A DNA stretch of 64,000 nucleotides from a bacterium. Lineage in GTDB: Bacteria > Pseudomonadota > Alphaproteobacteria > Rhodobacterales > Rhodobacteraceae. Made by a program: the position numbers and the translations under genes. Under the pieces are notes generated by a model. That model searched no databases. It saw nothing but the letters and a program-made list of their open reading frames with translations, and was not told the DNA's origin. Shown in pieces: positions 25,683 to 33,815 of the stretch; position 1 is the first letter of the stretch; the number at the start of each line of letters is the position of its first letter. The stretch is from positions 55,242 through 119,241 of the forward strand of contig WGOE01000014.1 in assembly GCA_016124195.1 (NCBI GenBank), given 5' to 3'.

Positions 25683-27647
25683 AAGACGCCGCGCGAGGCC
25701 CAGGGCCAGGTCCGCGAACCGGACCTGCACGATGCCGGGCGCGTCGCCGTCCGCATGCAGCCGCGCGATCAGTATCGCGCGCTGCGCCGCATCGGTCTTC
25801 AGCAACAGCCGCGCCCCGTCGGCCGTATTGGCGATGGTCAGGAATTCCACCTCGCCGACCTCTGGTATGGCGACCCGCCCCGGGGCTCCGGCCTGCAGTA
25901 CATGGCCGCGGATGCGCACCTCGTTCAGCGTGAGCCCGACCAGCCAGATTTGATGGCGCGTGCCGTCGGGCAGCCGCAGTTCGCCCCGCTCGGGCTGATC
26001 GGCGACATGTTCCTCGCCGCGGGGCAGTTCCACACAGACCAGGCAGGTGACGGCCAGCAGGACCACGTTGTAGAGCGTCCAGAACAGCACGATGGCCTTG
26101 CCATCGCCCGCGTCGTAATAGGCGAAGCGGTCGTCCACGAGTCCGATCAGCAATCCGGCCAGCGTCAGGGCCAGAAGCACCACGAACTGCGACATCAGGC
26201 GCCACTGCACGATGATCCGGGACCGCTCTCCACCCTTGGCCGTCACGCGGAACGGGTGCCCCTTTGGCCGCACCAAGCCGGTAAAGGCCGCGCGGCAGAT
26301 CGGCAGGGCGCCCAGAAGCTGGCTCACATCGGTCAGGATCGGCAGGACGACACCGCCGCTGATGAAGTTCAGCGCGACGAGGACCCACAGATAATAGGTG
26401 CCGAAGTACCGGATCACATCTGGCACCGTCGCATCGACAACCGTGACATTGAAGAACCAGTAGAGCAGGGGGTAGATCAGCGCCGCAATGCGGAAGGAAA
26501 AGGTCGTCACCCAGTAAAGCACGGAATCCAGCACGCTCCAGCGGTCGCGCAGGCGCAGACGGTCGCGCGCGAAGGGCCCGACGCGGCTGCGGGCGATCTG
26601 CATCATGCCCAGGCACCAGCGGGCGCGCTGGGTGATGTATTCCTTCAGCCCCTCGGGTGCGAGGCCCTCGGTCAGCGGCTCGTTCAGATAGGCCGTCTTC
26701 CAGCCCGCCTCCTGCAGGACCAGCGTCACCATGAAATCCTCTGTGACGCTGTCGGTGGAAAACCAGCCGATCTGCCGCAAGGCCGAAAACCGTGCGACCG
26801 AAGAGGTTCCACAGCAGAAGGCGACACCCCAGGCATCGCGCGAAGGCTGCATGTGATCGAAGAAAAAGCGCTGTTCGTCGGGATAGGCGCGGTTCAGGCC
26901 CAGATTGTGCTGGATGGGATCGGGGTTGAAGAAATGCTGGGGCGTCTGGACAAGGCCGACCTTGGGATCGCGGAACAGCGCGAGCGAGCGGCTGATGAAG
27001 CCGCGGTGGGGCACGAAATCGGCATCGAGCACGGCCACGAAGTCCGGCGGATCGGGGCGGGCGGCCAACAGTTTCAGCGCGTGGTTCATGTTGCCGGCTT
27101 TGGCGCCCGTGTTGTCGGGACGGGTGATGTGGTGGACGCCCAACAGCTGGCAGTAGGCGCCCAGCCAGTCGCGGCCGCCGTCATCGAGGACGAAGACCTC
27201 CTTGGCAGGATGGCGCAGAGCCAGCGCGCCCACGATGGTGCGCTCCAGCACCTCCTGTTCCTCGTTGTAGGTGGCGATGAGGATGGCGACCCTCGGAGGC
27301 GCGGCCGACCCCCACCAGCCGAGGTTGCGATCGACCTCGGCGCTGCGGTCGCTTGTCCGGCTGAGGATCACGAAAGCGCTGAGCGACCCCAGCAGGGCCG
27401 AGCCCTCCAGCGCCAGCAGCGAGGCGCTGGCCAGGAAATCCGCCGTCAGACCGGGCGGGGCAAGCGTCTGGGTGATGCGCCACCACATGTAGCGACCGGC
27501 CAGGACAAAGCAGCCGAAGAACAGGAGCCCGCGGTCAAAGGTGCGCCTGCGGTCAAGCAGCGTGGTCGCCAGCAGAGCCACGCCTCCGACCAATGCCAGT
27601 TCCAAGAGGGCCGATTCCGTCTCGCCAAGAAGCGGCAGCCAGATCAT
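25659..27647 (-). CDS. bgsA: Cellulose-synthase-like family 2 glycosyltransferase, BgsA-type beta-glucan synthase candidate
   Basis: This 662-residue membrane GT2 carries the processive-synthase motifs: DD at 155-156, DAD at 208-210, TED at 302-304 and QRARW at 340-344, with TM helices at the N-terminus and after residue 370. The last helix ends near residue 538, leaving a 125-residue cytosolic tail. The tail lacks a proper PilZ signature: the RxxxR position reads RGEEH and the D/NxSxxG position reads GLTLNEVRIRG. Size, tail and pairing with an upstream membrane-fusion gene match the bgsBA genes of Sinorhizobium, whose BgsA makes mixed-linkage beta-glucan and binds c-di-GMP through a non-PilZ tail. 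Curdlan or another beta-glucan remains possible. Confidence 0.82.
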   Translation of the reverse strand: MIWLPLLGETESALLELALVGGVALLATTLLDRRRTFDRGLLFFGCFVLAGRYMWWRITQTLAPPGLTADFLASASLLALEGSALLGSLSAFVILSRTSDRSAEVDRNLGWWGSAAPPRVAILIATYNEEQEVLERTIVGALALRHPAKEVFVLDDGGRDWLGAYCQLLGVHHITRPDNTGAKAGNMNHALKLLAARPDPPDFVAVLDADFVPHRGFISRSLALFRDPKVGLVQTPQHFFNPDPIQHNLGLNRAYPDEQRFFFDHMQPSRDAWGVAFCCGTSSVARFSALRQIGWFSTDSVTEDFMVTLVLQEAGWKTAYLNEPLTEGLAPEGLKEYITQRARWCLGMMQIARSRVGPFARDRLRLRDRWSVLDSVLYWVTTFSFRIAALIYPLLYWFFNVTVVDATVPDVIRYFGTYYLWVLVALNFISGGVVLPILTDVSQLLGALPICRAAFTGLVRPKGHPFRVTAKGGERSRIIVQWRLMSQFVVLLALTLAGLLIGLVDDRFAYYDAGDGKAIVLFWTLYNVVLLAVTCLVCVELPRGEEHVADQPERGELRLPDGTRHQIWLVGLTLNEVRIRGHVLQAGAPGRVAIPEVGEVEFLTIANTADGARLLLKTDAAQRAILIARLHADGDAPGIVQVRFADLALGLARRLSVSVWRR

Positions 27648-28777
27648 CCCCGCACCCAGCCCTGCACCCAGCTTCGCAGCCAGTCGAGCGGGCGCGCCTG
27701 GAAGAAGACGCGACCCGTGCGGCCCACGGCACAGCCCAACCTGTCGTCGCCGGCAAGCCCCGGCACGTCGATGGCGACATCGTAGCGCTCAAGATGCTTG
27801 GCCGTGGCGGCCACGGCGAGATTGCGGTAGATCGTTTCCGCCCCGGACCCTGCCAGGCGGGTTACCGTGCCATCAAAGACCGTGTTCTGACCATCGGGAC
27901 GAAAACGCGCCGGGTCGCCGATCTTGAGGCTGTTGTAGATGCTCTGCGTGACCGAAAGGGTGACGAAGGTCGAAGAACAATCGATCAGCTTCAACAGTTC
28001 ATCGCCGCGCTGCACGTCTTCGCCGCCAGCCGAGCGCAATTCCCAGAAGATGCCGTCGACGGGGGACGTCAGCGTCGCGTTCGAGGCCAGGTTGACGCGC
28101 AGATGTTCGGCATCGACCCTGGCAGCAATCGCGGCCTGCCGCGCCTGCGCCTCGGCCAGGGCTGCCTTTTGCGCAGCCTCGGTCTGATTGAGGTCGGACA
28201 GGTGCTGTTCGGACCAGGGCGCATCGTTGTAACCGTCTCCGAGGAAAACACCCCTGGCCTCGGCCTCAAGGGCGATCTCCAGTATCCGGATGCGCTCGCC
28301 CTGCGTCGGAACGGGCGTTGTCGAAAGGTCTGCCACGCCCTGATCGACAGGGGCGGTCCCGGTCTGCGCCCCTTGCCCACGCAGAAGGTCGAGCCGTGCC
28401 TGCAGTTCCGCTCTGCGCTCTTCATGGTAGATCCGGGTGCGCTCTGCCATCCGCGGGATTTCGGCCTCGGTGGCGGCCAGATCGGCGTTGGCGCGGGTGA
28501 CAGCGGCCGTGGCCAGCGCCTCTTCCATGACCAGATCGTCCAGACGGACGGCATCCGAGCGTGGATCCTGCACCGAGCCGATGTCATCGCCGATCCGCAC
28601 CCGCGCCCCCAGCGTCAAGGGTTGCAGGGTCAGTCGCCCTGCGACAGGGGCCCGGATCGACACCAATCGCGCGTTCACAACGGCGTCGGCGCTGACCCCG
28701 GCAAGCTGTTCGCCGACCAGCACCCACAGCGCGATCGCGACCGCGGCAAGGCCGATCAGAAGACGTGTCACACTCAT
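27644..28777 (-). CDS. bgsB: HlyD-like membrane-fusion protein, BgsB-type partner of the glucan synthase
   Basis: The product has 377 residues. It has an N-terminal membrane anchor (LLIGLAAVAIALWVLV), then a lipoyl-like half (RAPVAGRLTLQPL; RVRIGDDIGSVQD), a long helical hairpin with many Glu, Arg and Ala, and the second half (TLTSPVDGIFWEL; VQRGDELLKLIDC). This is the periplasmic adaptor fold of HlyD and Alg44. Its stop overlaps the glycosyltransferase start (ATGA), so they form a two-gene operon with this gene first, as in bgsBA. It probably helps the glucan across the periplasm. No outer-membrane porin gene is adjacent. Confidence 0.82.
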   Translation of the reverse strand: MSVTRLLIGLAAVAIALWVLVGEQLAGVSADAVVNARLVSIRAPVAGRLTLQPLTLGARVRIGDDIGSVQDPRSDAVRLDDLVMEEALATAAVTRANADLAATEAEIPRMAERTRIYHEERRAELQARLDLLRGQGAQTGTAPVDQGVADLSTTPVPTQGERIRILEIALEAEARGVFLGDGYNDAPWSEQHLSDLNQTEAAQKAALAEAQARQAAIAARVDAEHLRVNLASNATLTSPVDGIFWELRSAGGEDVQRGDELLKLIDCSSTFVTLSVTQSIYNSLKIGDPARFRPDGQNTVFDGTVTRLAGSGAETIYRNLAVAATAKHLERYDVAIDVPGLAGDDRLGCAVGRTGRVFFQARPLDWLRSWVQGWVRG

Positions 28778-29339
28778 CGCAAACCCCTGACGTTCTCAGT
28801 AATATGCTGCCTTCAGACGGCGAACCTGGGAGAACGTCGAATTGATCTCTTGATCGAAGGCTACTAAACCTAAGGTAGAGTAATCCCCCGAATTGATCCA
28901 GACATCAGCCGTAATGGCAGCACTGTCCGACGAAAAGTGTTGCAGCCAGGCTGACACGGACCCGTCCCCCCCGGCTCTTGAGGGCACTATATGGTCAGGG
29001 ACCCGCGTTCCAGATCGGCATCGGCTTGCGCGATCGGCGGCTGAGTGTCCGCGAAACCATGCGATCGCGCGGCCCGGGCCTTCAGATCGTCGGCCCTCAG
29101 ATCGGGCCGGCCGCTTGGTTCCCTTCGACCATGACTTCGACGCCCCGACCTCTATGCCCCTGCTGAACGACTTCGGGGCGGCGGCGAGTTTATCGAAGCG
29201 GCTGGCAAGACTTTCATGGGTTCAGGCGAACTGGTCGCCGATTTTGCAGCCCTCTGGCCGGCAGCAAGGGTTTTGACCTTGCCTATGACGCCTCCGGCCC
29301 ATTCGGGCGCGACGCGGGTCCTGCCAGAGTGCCCTGCGG
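28778..29339. other. Promoter region of the bgsBA-like operon and possible decayed coding sequence
   Basis: About 560 bases lie here without a supported gene. The part 28780-28960 is AT-richer than its surroundings and should hold the promoter of the minus-strand synthase operon. It contains two direct copies of CGAATTGATC (28838-28847 and 28889-28898). From 29000 to 29340 the sequence returns to coding-like GC composition and short plus-strand frames with protein-like stretches (for example GFDLAYDASGPFGRD near 29267-29310), but no frame stays open. This may be a gene relic; the family is not identified. Confidence 0.5.
28838..28898. repeat. Two direct copies of a 10-bp motif upstream of the glucan-synthase operon
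   Basis: CGAATTGATC occurs at 28838-28847 and again at 28889-28898, 51 bases apart start to start, close to five helical turns, so both copies would face the same side of the DNA. They lie 60-120 bases upstream of the membrane-fusion gene start. They may be binding sites for an activator or repressor. Confidence 0.5.
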
Positions 29340-29687
29340 TCATCGGTCGTGCGCGAGCTTGCTGTCCTCCGGGGCCTCGGCACGGTCGAACATGCCATAG
29401 TCGCGCAGCACATGGGTGACGCGCAGCCGGTAGTCGTCAAAGATGCCGCCGCGCCCGCTGGCCTGCGCGCTGCGATGCGCGTCGAGCGCGCGCCACCGCG
29501 CGACCGCCGCCTCGTCTTCGAAGAACGACAGCGACAGGATCTTGCCGGGGTCGCTCAGGCTCTGAAACCGCTCGACCGAGATGAAGCCTTCGACCTCTGC
29601 CACCATCGGGCGCATCTTGGCCGCGATGGCGAGGTAGTCGCCCTTGCGACCCTCTTTCGGATGGACTTCAAATATGACGGCAATCAT
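29340..29687 (-). CDS. Antibiotic biosynthesis monooxygenase (ABM) domain protein
   Basis: The product has 115 residues and is a single ABM/dimeric ferredoxin-like domain: IAVIFEVHPKEGRKGDYLAIAAKM, EGFISVERFQSLSDPGKILSLSFFEDEAAVARWRA and a C-terminal RVTHVLRDYGMFDR. Most such proteins are dimeric, cofactor-free oxygenases or have unknown roles; the DYGMFDR-type ending is common in the uncharacterised branch. Its start overlaps the NIPSNAP stop (ATGA), so both are translated from one transcript, divergent from an ArsR regulator. Confidence 0.85.
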   Translation of the reverse strand: MIAVIFEVHPKEGRKGDYLAIAAKMRPMVAEVEGFISVERFQSLSDPGKILSLSFFEDEAAVARWRALDAHRSAQASGRGGIFDDYRLRVTHVLRDYGMFDRAEAPEDSKLAHDR

Positions 29688-30013
29688 CTGTGGCCTTCCT
29701 CGCCATGGGGTGCGGACACCAGTTTCAGGAATGTCCTGTCTTCGCGCAGCAGGAACCTCTCGTTCTGGGCGAAGTCGTGGTTTTGCCGGCCCAAGGGGTC
29801 GTCGGCCAGCCGCGCGCGGTAGGCCTCATAATCGGCAAGGCTCGCCACGTTGTAAATGCCATAGGCCAGGGTGCTGGAGCCTTCGTGTGGCGCGAAATAG
29901 CCGATGAGGTCGGCCCCGCATCTTGGGATGACCTGCCCCCAGGTCCGGGCATAGGCGGTGAACTGGGCGCGCTTGGTGGGGTCGATGTGATAGCGGATGA
30001 TGCAGGTCAGCAT
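29684..30013 (-). CDS. NIPSNAP-family protein
   Basis: The product has 109 residues from the ATG at 30013. Key stretches are CIIRYHIDPTKRAQFTAYARTW, GADLIGYFAPHEGSS, YNVASLADYEAYRARLADDP and NERFLLREDRTFLK, the ferredoxin-like fold of the NIPSNAP family. The open frame extends upstream to 30184 into the ArsR gene region, which is not credible. It heads a two-gene operon with the ABM protein; 77 bases separate it from the divergent ArsR start. A plain guess is that the pair handles a small hydrophobic or reactive compound sensed by ArsR. Confidence 0.85.
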   Translation of the reverse strand: MLTCIIRYHIDPTKRAQFTAYARTWGQVIPRCGADLIGYFAPHEGSSTLAYGIYNVASLADYEAYRARLADDPLGRQNHDFAQNERFLLREDRTFLKLVSAPHGEEGHR

Positions 30014-30090
30014 GGGAAGGTCCTTTTGCCTTGGTCGTGCCGCCATCCTACGGCCTTGCCACGGCGTCATGCTTCGATTAGCGTCGAACC

Positions 30091-30798
30091 ATGAAGGAAG
30101 GACCGGACATCGCCCGTATCGCCGCCTTGATCGGCGACCCCGCACGCGCCAACATGCTGACCGCCTTGATGAGCGGCAAGGCATTGACCGTGAGCGAGCT
30201 TGCCCAGGAAGCCGGTGTCACGATCCAGACCGCAAGCTCGCACCTGTCCAGGATGGAAGAGGGCGGGCTGCTGCGGGTTCGCAAACAGGGGCGCCACAAG
30301 TATTTTACCTATGCAAGCGACGATGTCGCGCATGTGATCGAGGCGCTGATGGGGCTTGCCGCCGGGGCCGGCCATTTGCGAAAACGCACCGGGCCCAGGG
30401 ACGAAAGCCTGCGCAGGGCGCGGGTTTGCTATAACCACCTTGCCGGCGACCTGGGCACGCGCCTTTACGACAGCCTCTTGGAGCGGGGTTTTCTTGACCT
30501 TGACGCGGAGGGCGTCAGCCTGACCGATGCAGGCGCGAACTTCGTTACCGGGTTTGGCATTGATCTTGAGCCTCTCCGCAAGAAGAAAGTGCCCCTGTGC
30601 CGCGCGTGCCTCGACTGGAGCGAGCGGCGCCCCCATCTTGCCGGCAGCCTTGGTCGGGCGTTTCTGGGCCGGATGGAGGCGCTGTCCTGGGTCAGGCGGG
30701 ATCCGAAAAGCAGGGCCGTCCATTTCTCGGCCAGGGGCGACGCGGCCTTCGCGCAGGCTTTTCCGACTTCGGGTCCGCCATCGCGGTCGGCAAGCTGA
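30091..30798 (+). CDS. ArsR-family winged-helix regulator with C-terminal CxxC-type domain
   Basis: The product has 235 residues. The N-terminal 85 residues are an ArsR winged helix (DPARANMLTALMSGKALTVSELAQEAGV; TASSHLSRMEEGGLLRVRKQGRHKYF). The C-terminal part is a second domain with a conserved-looking CRACLDWSERRPHLAG motif, found in many ArsR proteins of this long type. The two Cys could bind a metal or sense thiol state. The gene is divergent from the NIPSNAP/ABM operon with a 77-base gap that should hold both promoters, so it probably represses that operon and itself. Confidence 0.88.
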   Translation: MKEGPDIARIAALIGDPARANMLTALMSGKALTVSELAQEAGVTIQTASSHLSRMEEGGLLRVRKQGRHKYFTYASDDVAHVIEALMGLAAGAGHLRKRTGPRDESLRRARVCYNHLAGDLGTRLYDSLLERGFLDLDAEGVSLTDAGANFVTGFGIDLEPLRKKKVPLCRACLDWSERRPHLAGSLGRAFLGRMEALSWVRRDPKSRAVHFSARGDAAFAQAFPTSGPPSRSAS

Positions 30799-30875
30799 CG
30801 GGTTGCATGGGGCGTCTCCGCTGATCCTGAACGACCTTCGGTCAGGGTTCGGCCGTCCAAGTCACGCGGCCACAG

Positions 30876-31067
30876 TCAAAAACCTGAACCAGCCCTGTCA
30901 CGATCGGCTTTGGCTGGCGGATGCTCTGGTCGGTCGGGGGCGGTCAGGATGCGGGCGGCAGCGCCGTCCAGATCATCATATTGCGCGTGGCGCAGGGCCC
31001 AGAAGAAGGCCGCAAGGCCGATCAGGCCAAGCGCGATGGAGACCGGGATCAGAACGAAATAGTTCAT
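30876..31067 (-). CDS. ccoS: cbb3 oxidase maturation protein CcoS
   Basis: The product has 63 residues with one membrane helix followed by the CcoS signature: LIPVSIALGLIGLAAFFWAL, then QYDDLDGAAARIL. CcoS is needed for cofactor insertion into cbb3 cytochrome oxidase. Its start overlaps the DUF2189 stop (ATGA), making it the last gene of the cco operon. Usually ccoS follows ccoG, ccoH and the copper ATPase ccoI; none of these is between ccoP and ccoS here, so they must lie elsewhere or be missing. Confidence 0.92.
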   Translation of the reverse strand: MNYFVLIPVSIALGLIGLAAFFWALRHAQYDDLDGAAARILTAPDRPEHPPAKADRDRAGSGF

Positions 31068-31870
31068 GCCTCACCTCCTTGCGGCGGGCGCATGGCCTCC
31101 CAGGCGTGCCAGGTGCCGTGGCCAAGCAGGGGAAAGATCACGATCAGCCCCAGAAGCCCGGTTGCCGCCGAAACGACAAAGCCCAGCGTCACGATCGCGC
31201 CCCAGGGCAGAACAGCGCGCAGGTTCCGGGTTGTCAGCGCGAAAGAGGTGCCAAGGGCGGTCAGCGCATCGACCCGGCGCTCCAGCAGCATCGGGATGGA
31301 AAACAGGCTGATCGCCATCGCGAAGGCGGCAAACAAGCCGCCAATCGCCGAACCGGTCAGGATCAGCGCCCAGCCGCGCGGCGTGGTCAGAAGTTGCGAC
31401 AGGATGTGGTCAAACCCCGGAAACGGCAGCAGCCCGAAGAACAGCGCATAAAGCAGGTCCGCGGCGCGCAGCCAAAGCAGGACCAAAAGGCACAGAAGCA
31501 AGCCGGCAAAGGCCAACTGCCCGCCAGAGCGCGGCCGCACCAGCAGCATCTGCGCCAGCGTCGCCGGGGAAGGGGAGGGCAGTCTGCGGCTTTTCTCGTA
31601 AAGTCCGATGGCCAGAAGCGGGCCTATCACCAGGAACCCCGACAGGGCGGGAAAGATCAGCCAGGGCAGATCGGCCCGGATCAGGCCGCTGATGACCAGC
31701 ACCGACAGCACAAAGACGCCCAGCCCATAGATCAGGCTTTGCGCAGGGCTGCGGCGCAGATCGGCCCAGCCGGCGGCCAGCCAGTCCAGGCCTGCGTCGC
31801 GCGGCAGATTGCGGGCGTAGGGATTGGCATCGCGCAAGCGCGGTTGCAGGGCGGGAAGCGGTTCAAGCAT
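31064..31870 (-). CDS. DUF2189 membrane protein
   Basis: The product has 268 residues with about six membrane helices. It starts with the DUF2189 pattern: GLDWLAAGWADLRRSPAQSL, then several helices with GFLVIGPLLAIGLYEKSRRL and a late GAIVTLGFVVSAATGLLGLIVIFPLLGHGTWHAWEAM. Function is unknown; the family is often next to respiratory oxidase genes in alphaproteobacteria. It is translated between a 52-residue membrane protein and ccoS, with a 12-base gap on one side and an overlap on the other. A role in oxidase assembly or copper handling is inference. Confidence 0.83.
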   Translation of the reverse strand: MLEPLPALQPRLRDANPYARNLPRDAGLDWLAAGWADLRRSPAQSLIYGLGVFVLSVLVISGLIRADLPWLIFPALSGFLVIGPLLAIGLYEKSRRLPSPSPATLAQMLLVRPRSGGQLAFAGLLLCLLVLLWLRAADLLYALFFGLLPFPGFDHILSQLLTTPRGWALILTGSAIGGLFAAFAMAISLFSIPMLLERRVDALTALGTSFALTTRNLRAVLPWGAIVTLGFVVSAATGLLGLIVIFPLLGHGTWHAWEAMRPPQGGEA

Positions 31871-31882
31871 GATGTCCCCTCT

Positions 31883-32041
31883 TCAACACTCGGGGCTTGC
31901 CGCGGGCAGGCCCGGATCGACCGCGGCGCAGCCGGGATGCGAACGAAAGGCCAGATGGGCAAAGCGCCAGTTCGCGCCAAGAAACAGCGCCAGCACGGCC
32001 AGCACGGCCAGAAGGGCCCAAAGCCGGGTGCGCCAGGTCAT
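31883..32041 (-). CDS. Small single-pass membrane protein in the cbb3 operon
   Basis: The product has 52 residues with one hydrophobic helix (WALLAVLAVLALFLGAN) after a basic start, and a short tail that carries two Cys residues (HPGC and the final C). The ATG at 32041 overlaps the ccoP stop (ATGA). It is too short for most gene finders. It is not CcoS or CcoQ, both of which are separately present. By position it could be a small oxidase subunit or assembly factor; the tail cysteines might bind copper, which is only a guess. Confidence 0.65.
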   Translation of the reverse strand: MTWRTRLWALLAVLAVLALFLGANWRFAHLAFRSHPGCAAVDPGLPAASPEC

Positions 32042-32916
32042 TTCGCATCCCCGCTCCCCTTGGCGGACAGGCTTTGCACATAAAGCGTCAGCATGCGGAT
32101 CTGCGCATCGCTCAGCCGGGGTTGCCAGGCCGGCATCACCCCCTGCCGCCCGTTCATCAGGGTCTGCCGGATCGTGGCCTTGTCGCCGCCGTAAAGCCAA
32201 TCCGCGTCGGTCAGGTTCTGCGCCCCGGTATCCTTGACGCCCTTGGCATCCTCGCCATGGCAGGCGGCACAGTTGTTCTGGAACAAAACGGCCCCGGCCG
32301 AGGTGTCTCCGGGGATCACCCCTGCCGCAAGCGTCGGGACATAATCCACCAGCGTGTCGATCTCGGCCGGGGTCAACAGGCCGTCACGACCAAAGGCCGG
32401 CATCTGCGAGACCCTTGTGTCGGGGTCGGTGCTGTTGATGCCGTGGCGCAGAGTGGTCTCGATGTCCGCATCTGTGCCGCCCCAAATCCAGATGGTGTCG
32501 GCCAGACGGGGAAAGCCGTGGCCGCCGATGCCCTCTTTGCCGTGGCAGACCTGACAATTCTGCCCGAAAAGCGGACCTGCGGTTTCCAGCGCGCGGGCCA
32601 TCAGATCGGGGTTGGCGCGGATCGTGGCATAATCCTCGGTCGCCAGTGCCTTGGTCCAATCCGCCCGTGCGGCGGTGGCTGCCGCGATGTCGGCCGCCAC
32701 GGCGGTCTTTGCGTCCCCGCCCAAGAGCCCCTTGGTATAGGTGGACCCCAAGGGCCAGGTCGGCAGCAGGATCCAGGCGACAAGCGCAAAAACATGGGTC
32801 ACCGCGATGAACAGCAGGACGATACGCGGCACCGGCGTGTTCAGTTCCTTGATGCCGTTCCAGTCGTGCCCGGTGGTCAGATAGCCGGAATGGGGGTCGC
32901 GCTCTTCTACGGACAT
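32038..32916 (-). CDS. ccoP: cbb3-type cytochrome c oxidase subunit III (dihaem)
   Basis: The product has 292 residues. The N-terminal HDWNGIKELNTPVPR segment precedes one membrane anchor (VLLFIAVTHVFALVAWILL), as in all CcoP proteins. Two c-type haem sites are present: CQVCH at 121-125 and CAACH at 216-220. CcoP passes electrons from cytochrome c to CcoO and the catalytic subunit. The start lies within the last codons of ccoQ (10-base overlap) and the end overlaps the small membrane protein gene. Length and motifs are normal for the family. Confidence 0.96.
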   Translation of the reverse strand: MSVEERDPHSGYLTTGHDWNGIKELNTPVPRIVLLFIAVTHVFALVAWILLPTWPLGSTYTKGLLGGDAKTAVAADIAAATAARADWTKALATEDYATIRANPDLMARALETAGPLFGQNCQVCHGKEGIGGHGFPRLADTIWIWGGTDADIETTLRHGINSTDPDTRVSQMPAFGRDGLLTPAEIDTLVDYVPTLAAGVIPGDTSAGAVLFQNNCAACHGEDAKGVKDTGAQNLTDADWLYGGDKATIRQTLMNGRQGVMPAWQPRLSDAQIRMLTLYVQSLSAKGSGDAK

Positions 32917-33071
32917 GGGCGGTCCTCGGCGTTCAATATCGCGCGTGCGGCCTGATCAAGCTGCGCCTTGCGCGAGGGGCGGTAGGTGTGCAGCACGATC
33001 AGCACGGAAAAGACGATCAGGTAGAACAGTCCGAAGCTTTTGGCGAGGAGCAGGGCGAGGTCATGGCTCAT
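32907..33071 (-). CDS. ccoQ: cbb3-type cytochrome c oxidase subunit CcoQ
   Basis: The product has 54 residues with one membrane helix ([18 protein letters not shown]) followed by the short cytosolic tail starting [13 protein letters not shown] typical of CcoQ. Its ATG overlaps the ccoO stop, and its TAG stop (32907-32909) lies inside ccoP. CcoQ stabilises the complex. It is found by reading between ccoO and ccoP, where a gene was expected from the conserved order. Confidence 0.9.
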   Translation of the reverse strand: MSHDLALLLAKSFGLFYLIVFSVLIVLHTYRPSRKAQLDQAARAILNAEDRPCP

Positions 33072-33811
33072 TGCGACACCTCATCCAGAGCGTCGCCCTT
33101 GGCATAGGGCGCCTGGGTCAATTGGCCCAGGACCTGCAGATAGGCCACGACCGCATCCATTTCCGTGACGGTGCTGGCCCCGGAAAAACGCCGGATCGTG
33201 GTCTTCTGGCCATAACGCTCCACCACGCCGGCAGCGGCCGGGCTGTCGGGCAGGGCTTGCGCGATGGCGTCGTGCGGCGCGTTGGCGATCATCGCATCGG
33301 TATAGGGCACGCCCAGTTCGCGCAGCACGCGCAGATGCGCGCCCAGGTCATCGACTTCAAGATCGGTGGTGGCAAGCCAAGGGTAGGCCGGCATGATCGA
33401 GGTCGGCACGACAGAGCGCGGGTTGGTCAGATGCGCCACATGCCAGGCGTCGGAATACTTGCCGCCGATCCGGGCAAGATCCGGCCCGGTGCGCTTGGAC
33501 CCCCAGAGCATCGGGTGGTCATACTGGCTTTCGGCCGCCAGCGAATAGGGGCCATAGCGTTCGACTTCATCCCTCAGGGTGCGGATCATCTGGCTGTGGC
33601 AGGCATAGCAGCCTTCGCGGATGTAGATGTTGCGGCCAGCCAGCTCCAGGGGCGTATAGACCCGCATGTCGGGCAGGGTCTCCACCGTTTCGTTGATGGT
33701 GAACAGGGGCACGATCTCGACCAGGCCGCCGACGCTCGCGGCCAGGATGATGCCGATCACCAGCCCGATCGAGTGCTTTTCAAGGTTGTAATGGCCTTTC
33801 AACAGGGGCAT
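33068..33811 (-). CDS. ccoO: cbb3-type cytochrome c oxidase subunit II (monohaem)
   Basis: The product has 247 residues from the ATG at 33811 (an ATG at 33838 would lie inside ccoN). One N-terminal membrane helix ([19 protein letters not shown]) is followed by the haem site CYACH at 68-72 and a distal axial Met in the SIMPAYPW segment. CcoO receives electrons from CcoP. The gene starts 4 bases after ccoN ends and overlaps ccoQ. All expected features are intact. Confidence 0.96.
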   Translation of the reverse strand: MPLLKGHYNLEKHSIGLVIGIILAASVGGLVEIVPLFTINETVETLPDMRVYTPLELAGRNIYIREGCYACHSQMIRTLRDEVERYGPYSLAAESQYDHPMLWGSKRTGPDLARIGGKYSDAWHVAHLTNPRSVVPTSIMPAYPWLATTDLEVDDLGAHLRVLRELGVPYTDAMIANAPHDAIAQALPDSPAAAGVVERYGQKTTIRRFSGASTVTEMDAVVAYLQVLGQLTQAPYAKGDALDEVSQ

Positions 33812-33815
33812 CGGC

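Noticed and set aside
25659..26040. PilZ domain at the C-terminus of the glucan synthase
   Set aside because: The arginine and DxSxxG-type signatures are not there. A BgsA-like non-PilZ tail explains the region better.
25755..27785. 676-codon plus-strand frame opposite the glucan synthase
   Set aside because: Gln- and His-rich with no domains. The minus strand encodes a clear GT2 with all catalytic motifs.
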